Under the pieces are notes generated by a model. It was given only the letters and a program-made list of their open reading frames with translations. It had not been told where the DNA came from and did not search any database. Position numbers and translations under genes: made by a program. This document shows, piece after piece, positions 16,974-24,746 of a stretch of DNA of 64,000 nucleotides. Location: the NCBI RefSeq assembly GCF_029968095.1, contig NZ_JASCIR010000003.1:124001-188000 (forward strand), read 5' to 3'. Within the stretch, counting starts at the first letter, position 1. The number at the start of each line of letters is the position of its first letter. This DNA is from Streptomyces solicavernae (GTDB taxonomy: Bacteria > Actinomycetota > Actinomycetes > Streptomycetales > Streptomycetaceae).

Positions 16974-17834
16974 GTGAAGGTACTGCCCGTACTGCTGTCG
17001 ACGTTCGAGTCCTGCCTGCGCCGCCCCGGGCTGCTCCCTCACGGACAGCATCTGCGTTTCTCCACCGCACTGTTGAAGGCATCGGCGCTGGAGCTGGCCA
17101 TCCTGGCCGGGCATCTGCTCCTCTACCCCTCGGGCATCCGGCGGGAGCGGGTTCCGCAGGCGCGGGCCGAACCCGTGCGGCTGCCGAGCGCCACGGCCGA
17201 GCGGCCCGTGCTGCTGCTGCACGGCTTCATCGACAACCGTTCGGTGTTCGTGCTGCTGCGCCGCACCCTGGCCAAGGAGGGCCGGCAGCACCTCATGTCC
17301 CTCAACTACTCACCGCTGACCTACGACATCCGGGAGGCGGCGGAGCGCCTGGGCCGGCATGTGGAGGAGATCTGCGAACGCACCGGGCAGCCCGTCGTGG
17401 ACATCGTCGGGCACAGCCTGGGCGGACTCATCGCCCGTTACTACGTACAGCGGCTCGGCGGCGACCTCCGGGTGCGCACGCTGGTCACGCTCGGCTCGCC
17501 GCACGGCGGCACCGATGTCGTGCCGTTGATGAGCGCACACCCGATCGTGCGCCAGATGCGCCCGGACTCCGATGTGATCGAGGAACTGAAGGAACCCGCA
17601 CCGCACTGCGGGACGCGGTTCGTCAGCTTCTGGAGCGACCTCGACACGGTGATGTCACCGCTGGAGACGGCCGCCGTCGACCACCCCGACCTCAGGGCGC
17701 AGAACGTACGGGTGGCAGGAATCGGGCATCTCGCACTGCCGGTCCACCCGGCGGTCACGTCAGGCGTCCGCCAGGCCATCGACTCGGACGAGGCCCCGGC
17801 GCGGAGCGCGGGCTCGGCGGCGGTCGTGGCCTGA
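16974..17834 (+). CDS. Alpha/beta-hydrolase, lipase/esterase family
   Basis: 286 residues with the alpha/beta-hydrolase fold: oxyanion region VLLLHGFIDNRS, the nucleophile elbow GHSLGG (catalytic Ser) near residue 145, and a probable catalytic His in GIGHLALP near the C-terminus. A hydrophobic segment around residues 20-45 (LKASALELAILAGHLLLYP) may anchor or export it. The arrangement resembles PGAP1-like/triacylglycerol lipases of actinomycetes. The GTG at 16974 is selected because GGAGGT lies five bases upstream; the in-frame GTG at 16953 lacks one. Substrate is not predictable. Transcribed alone. Confidence 0.9.
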   Translation: MKVLPVLLSTFESCLRRPGLLPHGQHLRFSTALLKASALELAILAGHLLLYPSGIRRERVPQARAEPVRLPSATAERPVLLLHGFIDNRSVFVLLRRTLAKEGRQHLMSLNYSPLTYDIREAAERLGRHVEEICERTGQPVVDIVGHSLGGLIARYYVQRLGGDLRVRTLVTLGSPHGGTDVVPLMSAHPIVRQMRPDSDVIEELKEPAPHCGTRFVSFWSDLDTVMSPLETAAVDHPDLRAQNVRVAGIGHLALPVHPAVTSGVRQAIDSDEAPARSAGSAAVVA

Positions 17835-18038
17835 CGCCTCGCACACGCGCCGCTACAACGCGTTGACCTGCGCCGGAGCCCACCCGCGCCACTTACGGGG
17901 CGTCAGATCCCCCCGTCGAGACGACGTCGATGCGTCCGATGGTCGAACGCTCTCCGAACGCAGCACCAAAGCTCTGCCCACAGTCCGCCGAAAGGCGGCC
18001 GATTGCCCGTTTCCTGAAGCCGGGAAACCTCCCGAAGA

Positions 18039-18068
18039 TTGTCGCCGTCGCGTACCGCCGGGTACAGT
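18039..18068 (+). promoter_or_regulatory. Candidate promoter of the M23 peptidase gene
   Basis: TTGTCG (18039-18044), an 18-bp spacer and TACAGT (18063-18068), a plausible HrdB-type promoter about 40 nt upstream of the GTG start. The -10 overlaps the small inverted repeat GTACC-GCCG-GGTAC. Confidence 0.4.
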
Positions 18069-18113
18069 CACCGCACTGCTCTGCCCCCCGCTGTCGAGGC
18101 GAAAGAGAAGTTG

Positions 18114-19760
18114 GTGAACGACCAGCACGGCTATGCCGCCGGTTACGACGGCTACACCACCGGTGCCTTCGACACCACCTCTTTTGACGCCGACCCGCTG
18201 TTCGGCACGATGCCGGGAGAGACCGGCGCGTACGACGCCGGACAGAGCGGCCAGTGGGACAACAACCAGTGGGCGACGGCCGGCCACGCGGCCTACGACC
18301 CGCACAATGCGGGCAGTTACGCCACCGGCAGCTACGACACGACCGCCATGTGGGCGACGGGCGGGTACCAGCCACTCGCCGACATCCCCGGGCAGCCGCT
18401 GGCCGACATCCCCGCGCAGCCCGGTCCGCAGGCCGCCGATCAGTGGGACGCCGCCGGCCAGTGGCAGAACCAGGACTTCGAGCAGCCGACCGGCCTGGAG
18501 CACGGGCAGTCGTTCCTGGAGACGGGCGCGTACGACGCCACCGCGTGGAACGTCGGCGGAGCCGTTCCTTCCGCCCACGCCGCCACCGCCGCGCCCGCCG
18601 ATCCCTACGACGTGTACGGCGCCACCGACGTCTACGGCACCACGACGTTCGACACCCCGAACTTCGACGGCGCGAACCTCGACGCCCCGAACTTCGACAC
18701 CCCGAACTTCGACGGCCAGGCCGCGGCGGGCGCGGGTTTCGAGACGCAGGCCGCCCCCGTCTTCGACCCGCTCGCCTTCGAGACGCAGACCTTCGACCCC
18801 ATCGAACAGTCCGCCCAGGACGAGCACGCGGCGGCCGAACACCCCGTCACCGCACCGGAGTTCAGCCCGAGCGAGTTCAGCAAGCCCGCCGGGGCCGGGG
18901 ACGGGGTCTCGCTGCCGAGCCAGGTCGACGCGGCGGACGCGGCCGATGCCGCCGACGCGCCCTTCGCCGACCCGGTCACCCCGGTCGCCCCTGTCGCGCC
19001 GGCCGGGCCCTCGCCCCGCAGCCGTAGTCGCCGTCGGGCACCCGCCAAACGTTCCGCGCTGCTGACGGTCGCCGTGCCGTCCGTGTGCGCGCTCGGCGTC
19101 GCGGGCATCGCGGCCGCGTCCGTGGCCGGCGGTATGAGCGACGAACCGGCCGACACGCAGACCCAGGCCGCGCCCGACCCGACCACGGTCAAGCCGTCCA
19201 CGGCCAACAACAAGCTGGACACCCAGCTCGCCAACCTCTCCGCGGACGCCGACGACTTCGCCGACCGGGCCAGCCGTACGCAGGAACGCATCGACCTCAA
19301 GGAACGCCAGGAGGCCGAGCGCAAGCGGAAGGCCGCCGAGGCCGCGCGCAAGGAGGCGATGCGGCCGAAGTTCGCGCTGCCGGTGAAGCAGCACGGGCTG
19401 AGCGCATACTACGGACAGTCCGGGATCAACTGGATGTCCACGCACTCGGGCATCGACTTCCCGGTTTCGTACGGCACTCCCGTACTGGCCGCGGCGGACG
19501 GCACCGTACGGACGCAGTGGAATCCCGCCTACGGGAACATGGCGATCGTGACGACCGCCGACGGCACGGAACTCTGGTACTGCCATCTCTCCAGTACGAA
19601 GATCCGCAGCGGTTCCGTGAAGGCCGGCGACACCATCGCGTACTCCGGCAATTCCGGTAACTCGACCGGCCCGCACCTGCACTTCGAGGTGCGCCCCGGC
19701 GGCGGCTCGGCGATCGACCCGCTGCCGTGGCTGCGCAGCCACGGCCTCGACCCGACCTGA
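18114..19760 (+). CDS. M23 family metallopeptidase (LytM-type cell-wall hydrolase)
   Basis: 548 residues. The C-terminal 120 residues form a peptidase M23 domain, with metal ligands in HSGIDFPV and HLHFEV and the typical GTPVLAAADGTV and GNSGNSTGPH segments. M23 enzymes cleave peptidoglycan cross-bridges. A single membrane helix (LLTVAVPSVCALGVAGIAAASVAGG) precedes a charged coiled coil (about 60 residues). The cytoplasmic N-terminal 300 residues are low-complexity, with repeats of the type FDTPNFDG and YDATAW. Topology is therefore N-in with the enzyme outside. The GTG at 18114 is chosen from the adjacent AGAGAAG and because the conserved-looking MNDQHGYAAGYDG start follows. Confidence 0.92.
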   Translation: MNDQHGYAAGYDGYTTGAFDTTSFDADPLFGTMPGETGAYDAGQSGQWDNNQWATAGHAAYDPHNAGSYATGSYDTTAMWATGGYQPLADIPGQPLADIPAQPGPQAADQWDAAGQWQNQDFEQPTGLEHGQSFLETGAYDATAWNVGGAVPSAHAATAAPADPYDVYGATDVYGTTTFDTPNFDGANLDAPNFDTPNFDGQAAAGAGFETQAAPVFDPLAFETQTFDPIEQSAQDEHAAAEHPVTAPEFSPSEFSKPAGAGDGVSLPSQVDAADAADAADAPFADPVTPVAPVAPAGPSPRSRSRRRAPAKRSALLTVAVPSVCALGVAGIAAASVAGGMSDEPADTQTQAAPDPTTVKPSTANNKLDTQLANLSADADDFADRASRTQERIDLKERQEAERKRKAAEAARKEAMRPKFALPVKQHGLSAYYGQSGINWMSTHSGIDFPVSYGTPVLAAADGTVRTQWNPAYGNMAIVTTADGTELWYCHLSSTKIRSGSVKAGDTIAYSGNSGNSTGPHLHFEVRPGGGSAIDPLPWLRSHGLDPT

Positions 19761-19793
19761 TCCCGGCCGAACTCCGGCCCGCGAACTCGCCTC

Positions 19794-19852
19794 GGGCGCC
19801 TCTTGCCAGAGGCACCCCTTGCGCCAGAGGCGCCCCCTCGGCAGAGGCGCCC
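19794..19852. repeat. Repeated terminator arms between the M23 gene and pcrA
   Basis: The arm GGGCGCCTCT (19794-19803) can pair with AGAGGCGCCC at either 19826-19835 or 19843-19852, and also with an AGAGGCACC variant at 19808. Units are about 17 bp apart. This is the terminator zone for two convergent genes, with duplicated downstream arms. Confidence 0.7.
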
Positions 19853-19862
19853 TTCCCGTCCG

Positions 19863-22349
19863 TCAGAGCTTCTCGACCGGCGCGTATCTGAGCAGCAGCA
19901 CCTTCGGCTTCGGGTCACCGAAGTCGATCGTCGCGCGCGCCTTGTCCCCCGCGCCCTCCACGCCGACGACCGTGCCGAGGCCGAACTGGTCGTGCGTGAC
20001 CCGGTCCCCCGCCGCGAGCGAGACCACCGGCCTGTCGCCGGCGGTGCGCCGCGTCGCGAAGCCCGAAGGGCCGCCGCGGGAACGGGAGGACGAGAGCGAG
20101 GAGACGACCGAGCCGGCCGGGCCGCGCGAGGGCGGCGGCGCGGCGGGGCCGGTGCGCTTCCAGTCCAGGTGCTGGTCGGGGATCTCCTCCAGGAAGCGCG
20201 ACGGCGGGTTGTACGAGGGCTGGCCCCAGGCCGAGCGCATCGTGGACCGCGTCAGATAGAGGCGTTCGCGGGCGCGCGTGATGCCCACGTACGCGAGGCG
20301 GCGCTCCTCCTCCAGCTCCTTGACCTGGCCGAGCGAGCGCATGTGCGGGAAGACGCCGTCCTCCATGCCGGTCAGGAAGACCACCGGGAATTCCAGGCCC
20401 TTCGCGGTGTGCAGGGTCATCAGGGTGATGACGCCGGAGCCGTCGTCGTCCTCGTCGGGGATCTGGTCGGAGTCGGCGACGAGGGCGACCTTCTCCAGGA
20501 AGTCCGCGAGGGTGCCCTGCTCGCCCTCTTCCCGCTCCTGCTCGAACTCCAGGGCCACGGCGGCGAGTTCCTGGAGGTTCTCGATGCGGGTCTCGTCCTG
20601 CGGGTCGGTCGAGGACTGCAACTCGGCGAGATATCCGGTGCGTTCGAGGACGGCCTCCAGGACCGTGGCCGGTCCGGCGCCGGATTCGACGATCGTACGG
20701 AGCTCCTCCATCAGCGTGTTGAAGCGGCGGACGGCATTGGCGGAGCGGGCCGCCATGCCGTACGCCTCGTCGACACGCTTCAGGGCCTGCGGGAAGCTGA
20801 TCTTCTCGCGCAGCGACAGCGCGTCGATCATCGCCTCGGCGCGGTCGCCGATGCCGCGCTTGGGGACGTTGAGGATACGGCGCAGCGGAACCGCGTCCTC
20901 CGGGTTGGCGAGGACGCGGAGGTAGGCCAGGACGTCCCTGACCTCCTTGCGCTCGTAGAAGCGGACGCCGCCGACGACCTTGTAGGGCAGGCCGACGCGG
21001 ATGAAGATCTCTTCAAAGACACGGGACTGGGCGTTCGTACGGTAGAAGACCGCGACGTCTCCGGCCTTCGCGTCGCCCGCGTCCGTGAGGCGGTCGATCT
21101 CCTCGGCGACGAACTGCGCTTCGTCGTGCTCGGTGTCCGCGACGTACCCGCTGATGCGGGCGCCTTCGCCGGCCTTGGTCCACAGGTTCTTGGGGCGGCG
21201 GCTCTCGTTGCGCTCGATGACGGCGTTGGCGGCGGAGAGGATCGTCTGCGTGGAGCGGTAGTTCTGCTCCAGGAGGATCGTCGTCGCGTCCGGGTAGTCC
21301 TCCTCGAACTGGAGGATGTTGCGGATGGTGGCGCCGCGGAAGGCGTAGATCGACTGGTCCGCGTCACCCACCACGCACAGTTCGGCGGGCTCGATGGCGG
21401 GCGCGCCGTCGGCCACCGGCTCGCCGTTCCCCACCAGCTCGCGCACCAGGGCGTACTGGGCGTGGTTGGTGTCCTGGTACTCGTCGACCATGACGTGGCG
21501 GAAGCGGCGGCGGTAGTGCTCGGCGACGTCCGGGAAGGCCTGGAGCAGGTGGACCGTCGTCATGATCAGGTCGTCGAAGTCCAGGGCGTTGGCCTCGCGG
21601 AGGCGCTGCTGGTACATCGTGTACGCCTGCGCCAGGGTCTTCTCGAAACCTCCCCCAGCCTCCGTCTGGGAGGTGCCCCCAGCCGCCTGGCCCGCGAAAG
21701 TCTCCTCGTCGATGAGCTCGTTCTTGAGGTTGGAGACCTTGGCGCTGAACGACTTCGGCGGGAACTTCTTCGGGTCGAGGTCCAGGTCCCGGCAGCACAG
21801 GGCCATCAGGCGCTTGGAGTCGGCGGCGTCGTAGATCGAGAACGAGGAGGTGAAGCCGAGGCGCTTGGACTCGCGGCGCAGTATCCGCACGCAGGCGCTG
21901 TGGAAGGTCATCACCCACATCGCGTTGGCGCGCGGGCCGACCAGATCCGAGACGCGCTCCTTCATCTCGCCCGCTGCCTTGTTCGTGAACGTGATCGCGA
22001 GGATTTGGCCCGGGTGGACGTCCCGCTCCGCGAGGAGGTGCGCGATGCGGTGCGTGAGGACGCGGGTCTTGCCGGAGCCCGCGCCCGCGACGATGAGCAG
22101 CGGGGAGCCGGAGTGGACGACGGCCGCGCGCTGGTTGTCGTTCAGCCCTTCGAGCAGGGTCGCCGGATCGACCGCGGGGCGGGGGGCGCCGTCGCGGTAG
22201 TACGCGTCCCTGGGCGGGGGCGCGTCGAAGCGGCCGCCGAAGAGGTCGTCCGGAATCTCTTCCGGAGCGGGCTCCTCGGGCGGCGGCGGAGGCCCGTGGT
22301 CCTTGGGCTGCAGGTCCGCCAGGAAGCTGTCGTCAAAGAGGCTGCTCAT
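19863..22349 (-). CDS. pcrA: ATP-dependent DNA helicase PcrA/UvrD
   Basis: 828-residue superfamily 1A helicase that unwinds DNA 3'-5' in nucleotide excision and mismatch-related repair and removes stalled complexes. Motif I is AGAGSGKTRVLT, motif Ia TFTNKAAGEMKERV, motif II VDEYQDTNHAQ, motif III GDADQSIYAFRGA, motif IV QNYRST, motif V LMTLHTAKGLEF and motif VI VGITRARERLY. The acidic/proline-rich N-terminus and the C-terminal Tudor-like tail (GDRVTHDQFGLGTV, then KVLLLRYAPVEKL) are typical of the actinobacterial form. Residues about 223-234 (GGTSQTEAGGG) are an insertion encoded by a palindromic repeat. The ATG at 22349 lies just downstream of a RecA-NDp-type promoter. Confidence 0.98.
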   Translation of the reverse strand: MSSLFDDSFLADLQPKDHGPPPPPEEPAPEEIPDDLFGGRFDAPPPRDAYYRDGAPRPAVDPATLLEGLNDNQRAAVVHSGSPLLIVAGAGSGKTRVLTHRIAHLLAERDVHPGQILAITFTNKAAGEMKERVSDLVGPRANAMWVMTFHSACVRILRRESKRLGFTSSFSIYDAADSKRLMALCCRDLDLDPKKFPPKSFSAKVSNLKNELIDEETFAGQAAGGTSQTEAGGGFEKTLAQAYTMYQQRLREANALDFDDLIMTTVHLLQAFPDVAEHYRRRFRHVMVDEYQDTNHAQYALVRELVGNGEPVADGAPAIEPAELCVVGDADQSIYAFRGATIRNILQFEEDYPDATTILLEQNYRSTQTILSAANAVIERNESRRPKNLWTKAGEGARISGYVADTEHDEAQFVAEEIDRLTDAGDAKAGDVAVFYRTNAQSRVFEEIFIRVGLPYKVVGGVRFYERKEVRDVLAYLRVLANPEDAVPLRRILNVPKRGIGDRAEAMIDALSLREKISFPQALKRVDEAYGMAARSANAVRRFNTLMEELRTIVESGAGPATVLEAVLERTGYLAELQSSTDPQDETRIENLQELAAVALEFEQEREEGEQGTLADFLEKVALVADSDQIPDEDDDGSGVITLMTLHTAKGLEFPVVFLTGMEDGVFPHMRSLGQVKELEEERRLAYVGITRARERLYLTRSTMRSAWGQPSYNPPSRFLEEIPDQHLDWKRTGPAAPPPSRGPAGSVVSSLSSSRSRGGPSGFATRRTAGDRPVVSLAAGDRVTHDQFGLGTVVGVEGAGDKARATIDFGDPKPKVLLLRYAPVEKL
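21649..21681. repeat. REP-like palindrome inserted in frame in pcrA
   Basis: The segment consists of CCTCCCCCAGCC, a short centre and GGCTGGGAGG-related bases (here CTGGGAGGTGCCCCC). It closely resembles a dispersed palindromic element that I recall as frequent in Streptomyces intergenic DNA. Here it lies inside pcrA and adds about 11 codons without breaking the frame. Confidence 0.7.
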
Positions 22350-22358
22350 CGCCTACCG

Positions 22359-22381
22359 AGTCTAGGCGGACCCACTGACAC
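22359..22381 (-). promoter_or_regulatory. RecA-NDp/PafBC-type promoter of pcrA
   Basis: On the minus strand GTGTCAGTG (22373-22381), eight bases, TAGACT (22359-22364). This fits tTGTCRGTG-N8-TANNNT except for the first, weakly conserved T. The -10 ends nine bases before the ATG, so the leader is very short or absent. Damage induction of uvrD-type helicases from this promoter class is established in mycobacteria. Confidence 0.75.
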
Positions 22382-22490
22382 CCCGACCCCGGTTCCCGCA
22401 GACCGCCCGGTCCAGCCCCGCGACCTCGTGTTCACACGCTCACACAGAGCGAAAGTCACGAAAATGTATCGGGCCTATCGGACACCAACC

Positions 22491-22520
22491 TTCACAGCTG
22501 CCACACGAGTTGGCTACTTT
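22491..22520 (+). promoter_or_regulatory. Candidate promoter of the riboswitch-controlled NlpC/P60 gene
   Basis: TTCACA (22491-22496), an 18-bp spacer and TACTTT (22515-22520). Transcription would begin about 20 nt before the riboswitch aptamer. Confidence 0.45.
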
Positions 22521-22544
22521 GCCTTCGGGCCGCACGTCCCCCCG

Positions 22545-22737
22545 CCGGCGAGAAACGCCGGGAGCGCGCGGCCTGCGCCGAGTCCGGTGCGCTCCCCGCG
22601 GGCAGCCGGAGCCGGGGACCCACCTTGATCTTTGGGGTGAATCGGTCCCGTACAAGAGCACAACGTACGAGACCGTAGGGCAGCCCTTCCGAACGATTCG
22701 CCCGAACCCGACAGCTAACCCGGTAGGCGGCCAACGG
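22545..22737 (+). ncRNA. c-di-AMP riboswitch (ydaO/yuaA type)
   Basis: Upstream of the NlpC/P60 gene the leader has the conserved segments of the ydaO aptamer: a GCCGGGGACCCACC block near 22611, GGGGTGAATC near 22635, and the 3' block CCGAACCCGACAGC followed by TAACCCGGTAGGCGG near 22700-22730. In Streptomyces this riboswitch class controls cell-wall hydrolase genes and switches expression off when c-di-AMP is high. Boundaries are approximate. The aptamer ends directly before a hairpin that includes the ribosome binding site. Confidence 0.88.
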
Positions 22738-22752
22738 AAGGAGCGCCTCCTT
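22738..22752 (+). promoter_or_regulatory. Ribosome-binding-site hairpin at the start of the NlpC/P60 gene
   Basis: AAGGAG (22738-22743) and CTCCTT (22747-22752) form a perfect 6-bp stem with a CGC loop. The Shine-Dalgarno sequence is one arm, and the other arm overlaps the first T of the TTG start codon. Confidence 0.75.
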
Positions 22753-23939
22753 TGGCGTCGCACCGCAAGCCGCGGTCCAGGCCGGGTCTCGTACGGACGT
22801 CCCAGGCCGTCGGCATCACCACCGCCGCACTCACCTCCGTCGCCCTGCTGTCGCAGACCGCGGGCGCCGCGCCGGCCGAGCCGAAACCCTCGCTCGAAGA
22901 GGTCCAGAAGAAAGTCGACGACCTGTACCGGCAGGCAGGCGTCGCGACCCAGAAGTACAACGCCGCCAAGGAGCGCACCGACCGGCAGCGCGGCGAGGTC
23001 GACGGGCTGCTCGACCAGGTCGCCGAGCGCGCCGACAAGGTCAACGAAGCGCGCCGCGAGCTCGGTTCACTCGCCGCGGCCCAGTACCGCAAAGGCGGCA
23101 TGTCCGAGACCGCGCACCTGCTGCTGGCCGACGATCCGCAGTCGATGTTCGACCAGCGGCAGCTGATGCGCCGCCTCAGCGACCGCCAGCAGCGGGCCGT
23201 CGACGACTACGAGGCGCTGCAGCGCAAGGCGTCCGCCGAGCGCGGCAAGGCGCAGAAGAGCCTGGAGTCGCTCACCGAGTCGCAGGCCGACCTCAAGGAG
23301 AGCAAGCGGGCCGTGCAGGCCAAGCTCTCCGAGGCGCGCGAACTGCTCTCGAAGCTGACCGCCGAGGAGAAGGCGCGGCTCGCCGCGATCGAGCGGAGAA
23401 AGGAGGCGGCGGCCAAGCGCAAGGCCGAGGAACTGGCCCGCAAGCAGGCCGAGGAGGAGCGGCGGCGCAAGGCCGAGGAGGCGGCCCGTCAGGAGGAGGA
23501 GCAGGGCTCCGGGTCCGGGTCTGGGTCCGATTCCGGTTCCGGTTCGGGTTCCGGGTCCGGGTCCGATGCGGGCGCCGGCACCTCGTACGCCGCCAAGGCG
23601 CAGAAGGTGATCGCTTTCGCGGAGGCGCAGATCGGCAAGCCGTACGTCTGGGGCGCCACCGGGCCCGACTCGTACGACTGCTCCGGGCTCACGCAGGACG
23701 CCTGGAAGACCGCGGGGATCTCGCTGCCGCGCACCACCTGGGACCAGGTGAAGGTCGGCACGACCGTGAAGACCGCCGACGCGCAACCCGGTGACCTGGT
23801 GTTCTTCTACGACGACATCAGCCACGTCGGGATCTACATCGGCGGCGGCAAGATGATCCACGCGCCGAAGCCGGGCGCGAACGTACGCACCGAGTCGATC
23901 TACTACATGCCGATCCACAGTGTGGTGCGACCCGCGTAA
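22752..23939 (+). CDS. NlpC/P60 family cell-wall hydrolase (riboswitch-controlled)
   Basis: 395-residue secreted hydrolase. The signal peptide covers roughly residues 1-40 (a basic start, then a core ending in TAGAAPAEP). Next comes a long coiled coil (about 45-245: EEVQKKVDDLYRQAG and similar), a Ser-Gly linker coded by a GGGTCC-rich repeat, and an NlpC/P60 domain. The catalytic Cys is in YDCSGLTQ and the His in SHVGIYIG; GKMIHAPKPG is also typical. It should cleave stem-peptide bonds in peptidoglycan, as Rpf/Swl-type hydrolases do during growth and sporulation. Start is a TTG with AAGGAG eight bases upstream, both in a small hairpin. Expression is probably set by the upstream c-di-AMP riboswitch. 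Confidence 0.95.
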   Translation: MASHRKPRSRPGLVRTSQAVGITTAALTSVALLSQTAGAAPAEPKPSLEEVQKKVDDLYRQAGVATQKYNAAKERTDRQRGEVDGLLDQVAERADKVNEARRELGSLAAAQYRKGGMSETAHLLLADDPQSMFDQRQLMRRLSDRQQRAVDDYEALQRKASAERGKAQKSLESLTESQADLKESKRAVQAKLSEARELLSKLTAEEKARLAAIERRKEAAAKRKAEELARKQAEEERRRKAEEAARQEEEQGSGSGSGSDSGSGSGSGSGSDAGAGTSYAAKAQKVIAFAEAQIGKPYVWGATGPDSYDCSGLTQDAWKTAGISLPRTTWDQVKVGTTVKTADAQPGDLVFFYDDISHVGIYIGGGKMIHAPKPGANVRTESIYYMPIHSVVRPA

Positions 23940-23997
23940 CGCCGCCGCCGACTGCCGCTGCCGACTGCCTCTGCCGGTGACCGCCTCTGACCGGCAG

Positions 23998-24031
23998 AAG
24001 GGCCCGGACCGCCGTCGCGGTCCGGGCCCTT
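23998..24031. terminator. Bidirectional terminator
   Basis: Perfect 15-bp arms (23998-24012 and 24017-24031) with a CGTC loop, between the convergent NlpC/P60 and small membrane protein genes. Confidence 0.9.
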
Positions 24032-24051
24032 CGTCGCATGTTCGGGGGTTC

Positions 24052-24405
24052 TCAGGTCCAGAGGGTCGCGATGAAGATGTTCACGGTGGTCAGCGCGCCG
24101 ACCGTCACGAACATCCCCTTGTCGACCTTCTCCTCGTCGCGCTTCACGTACACGAGGCCGAGGATCACGATCAGCAGCGCGAGCTTCACGCCGATCTTGA
24201 TGTTGTCGACCGTGGCGCCGTCGGCCTGGTTGAGGCCGACCAGGGCCACGCCGGTGACCAGCATCGTCAGCGCGCCGTGCAGCATCGCGGGGGTGAAGCG
24301 TGCCGTGCCCGCGCCCATCGCCTTCAGCTGGCTCAGGAAGCCGCCGAGGAGCGAGGCGATACCGATGATGTGCAGGGCGACGAACACGTTGATGAGTACG
24401 TCCAT
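24052..24405 (-). CDS. Small integral membrane protein
   Basis: 117 residues with four predicted membrane helices (VLINVFVALHIIGIASLLGGFL, an AMLHGALTMLVTGVALVG helix, IGVKLALLIVILGLVYV and a final MFVTVGALTTVNIFIATLW). The middle loop carries KRDEEKVDKG. Conserved in Streptomyces as far as I recall; function unknown. The ATG at 24405 is the start that begins directly with the first helix; the longer frame upstream has no ribosome binding site. Transcribed toward the terminator at 24031. Confidence 0.88.
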   Translation of the reverse strand: MDVLINVFVALHIIGIASLLGGFLSQLKAMGAGTARFTPAMLHGALTMLVTGVALVGLNQADGATVDNIKIGVKLALLIVILGLVYVKRDEEKVDKGMFVTVGALTTVNIFIATLWT

Positions 24406-24667
24406 GGTTCGGAGCCTAACGGGGCCCATAGCAGCGCTCGGCAGGCAGGTCCGGCCGGACGGGCCCAACGGTCGCGGGAGGGCCGAAAACCGGCACCACG
24501 CGCGCGTGCGCGCGGTCAGTTGCGGTCAGGGTCCACTCTCTGCGGCCAGTTGCGCACATTCCGTCACCACCTCGTGACGCTGAGGTTTAGCGTCCTTGGC
24601 CAGGTGACCGGCGCACCACCGCCGCCCCCGCCCCGTAGGGCGGCATGCCGGTCACCCCCGCCGAGAA

Positions 24668-24708
24668 GTCCGGCGGCGGCCCGCTCCCCGTACGGGCCGC
24701 CGCCGGAC
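24668..24708 (+). terminator. Long hairpin in the leader of the second NlpC/P60 gene
   Basis: Perfect 16-bp GC-rich arms (24668-24683 and 24693-24708) with a 9-nt loop, 38 nt before the start codon. No gene upstream on this strand would use it as its terminator, so it may act as an attenuator or mRNA-stabilising structure. The rest of the 340-bp gap from 24406 holds a small inverted repeat GTCAC-CACCTC-GTGAC near 24563 and no gene. Confidence 0.65.
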
Positions 24709-24746
24709 GCGTCGGGCAGACCGGACACGTAAGGAAGAAGTGGATC

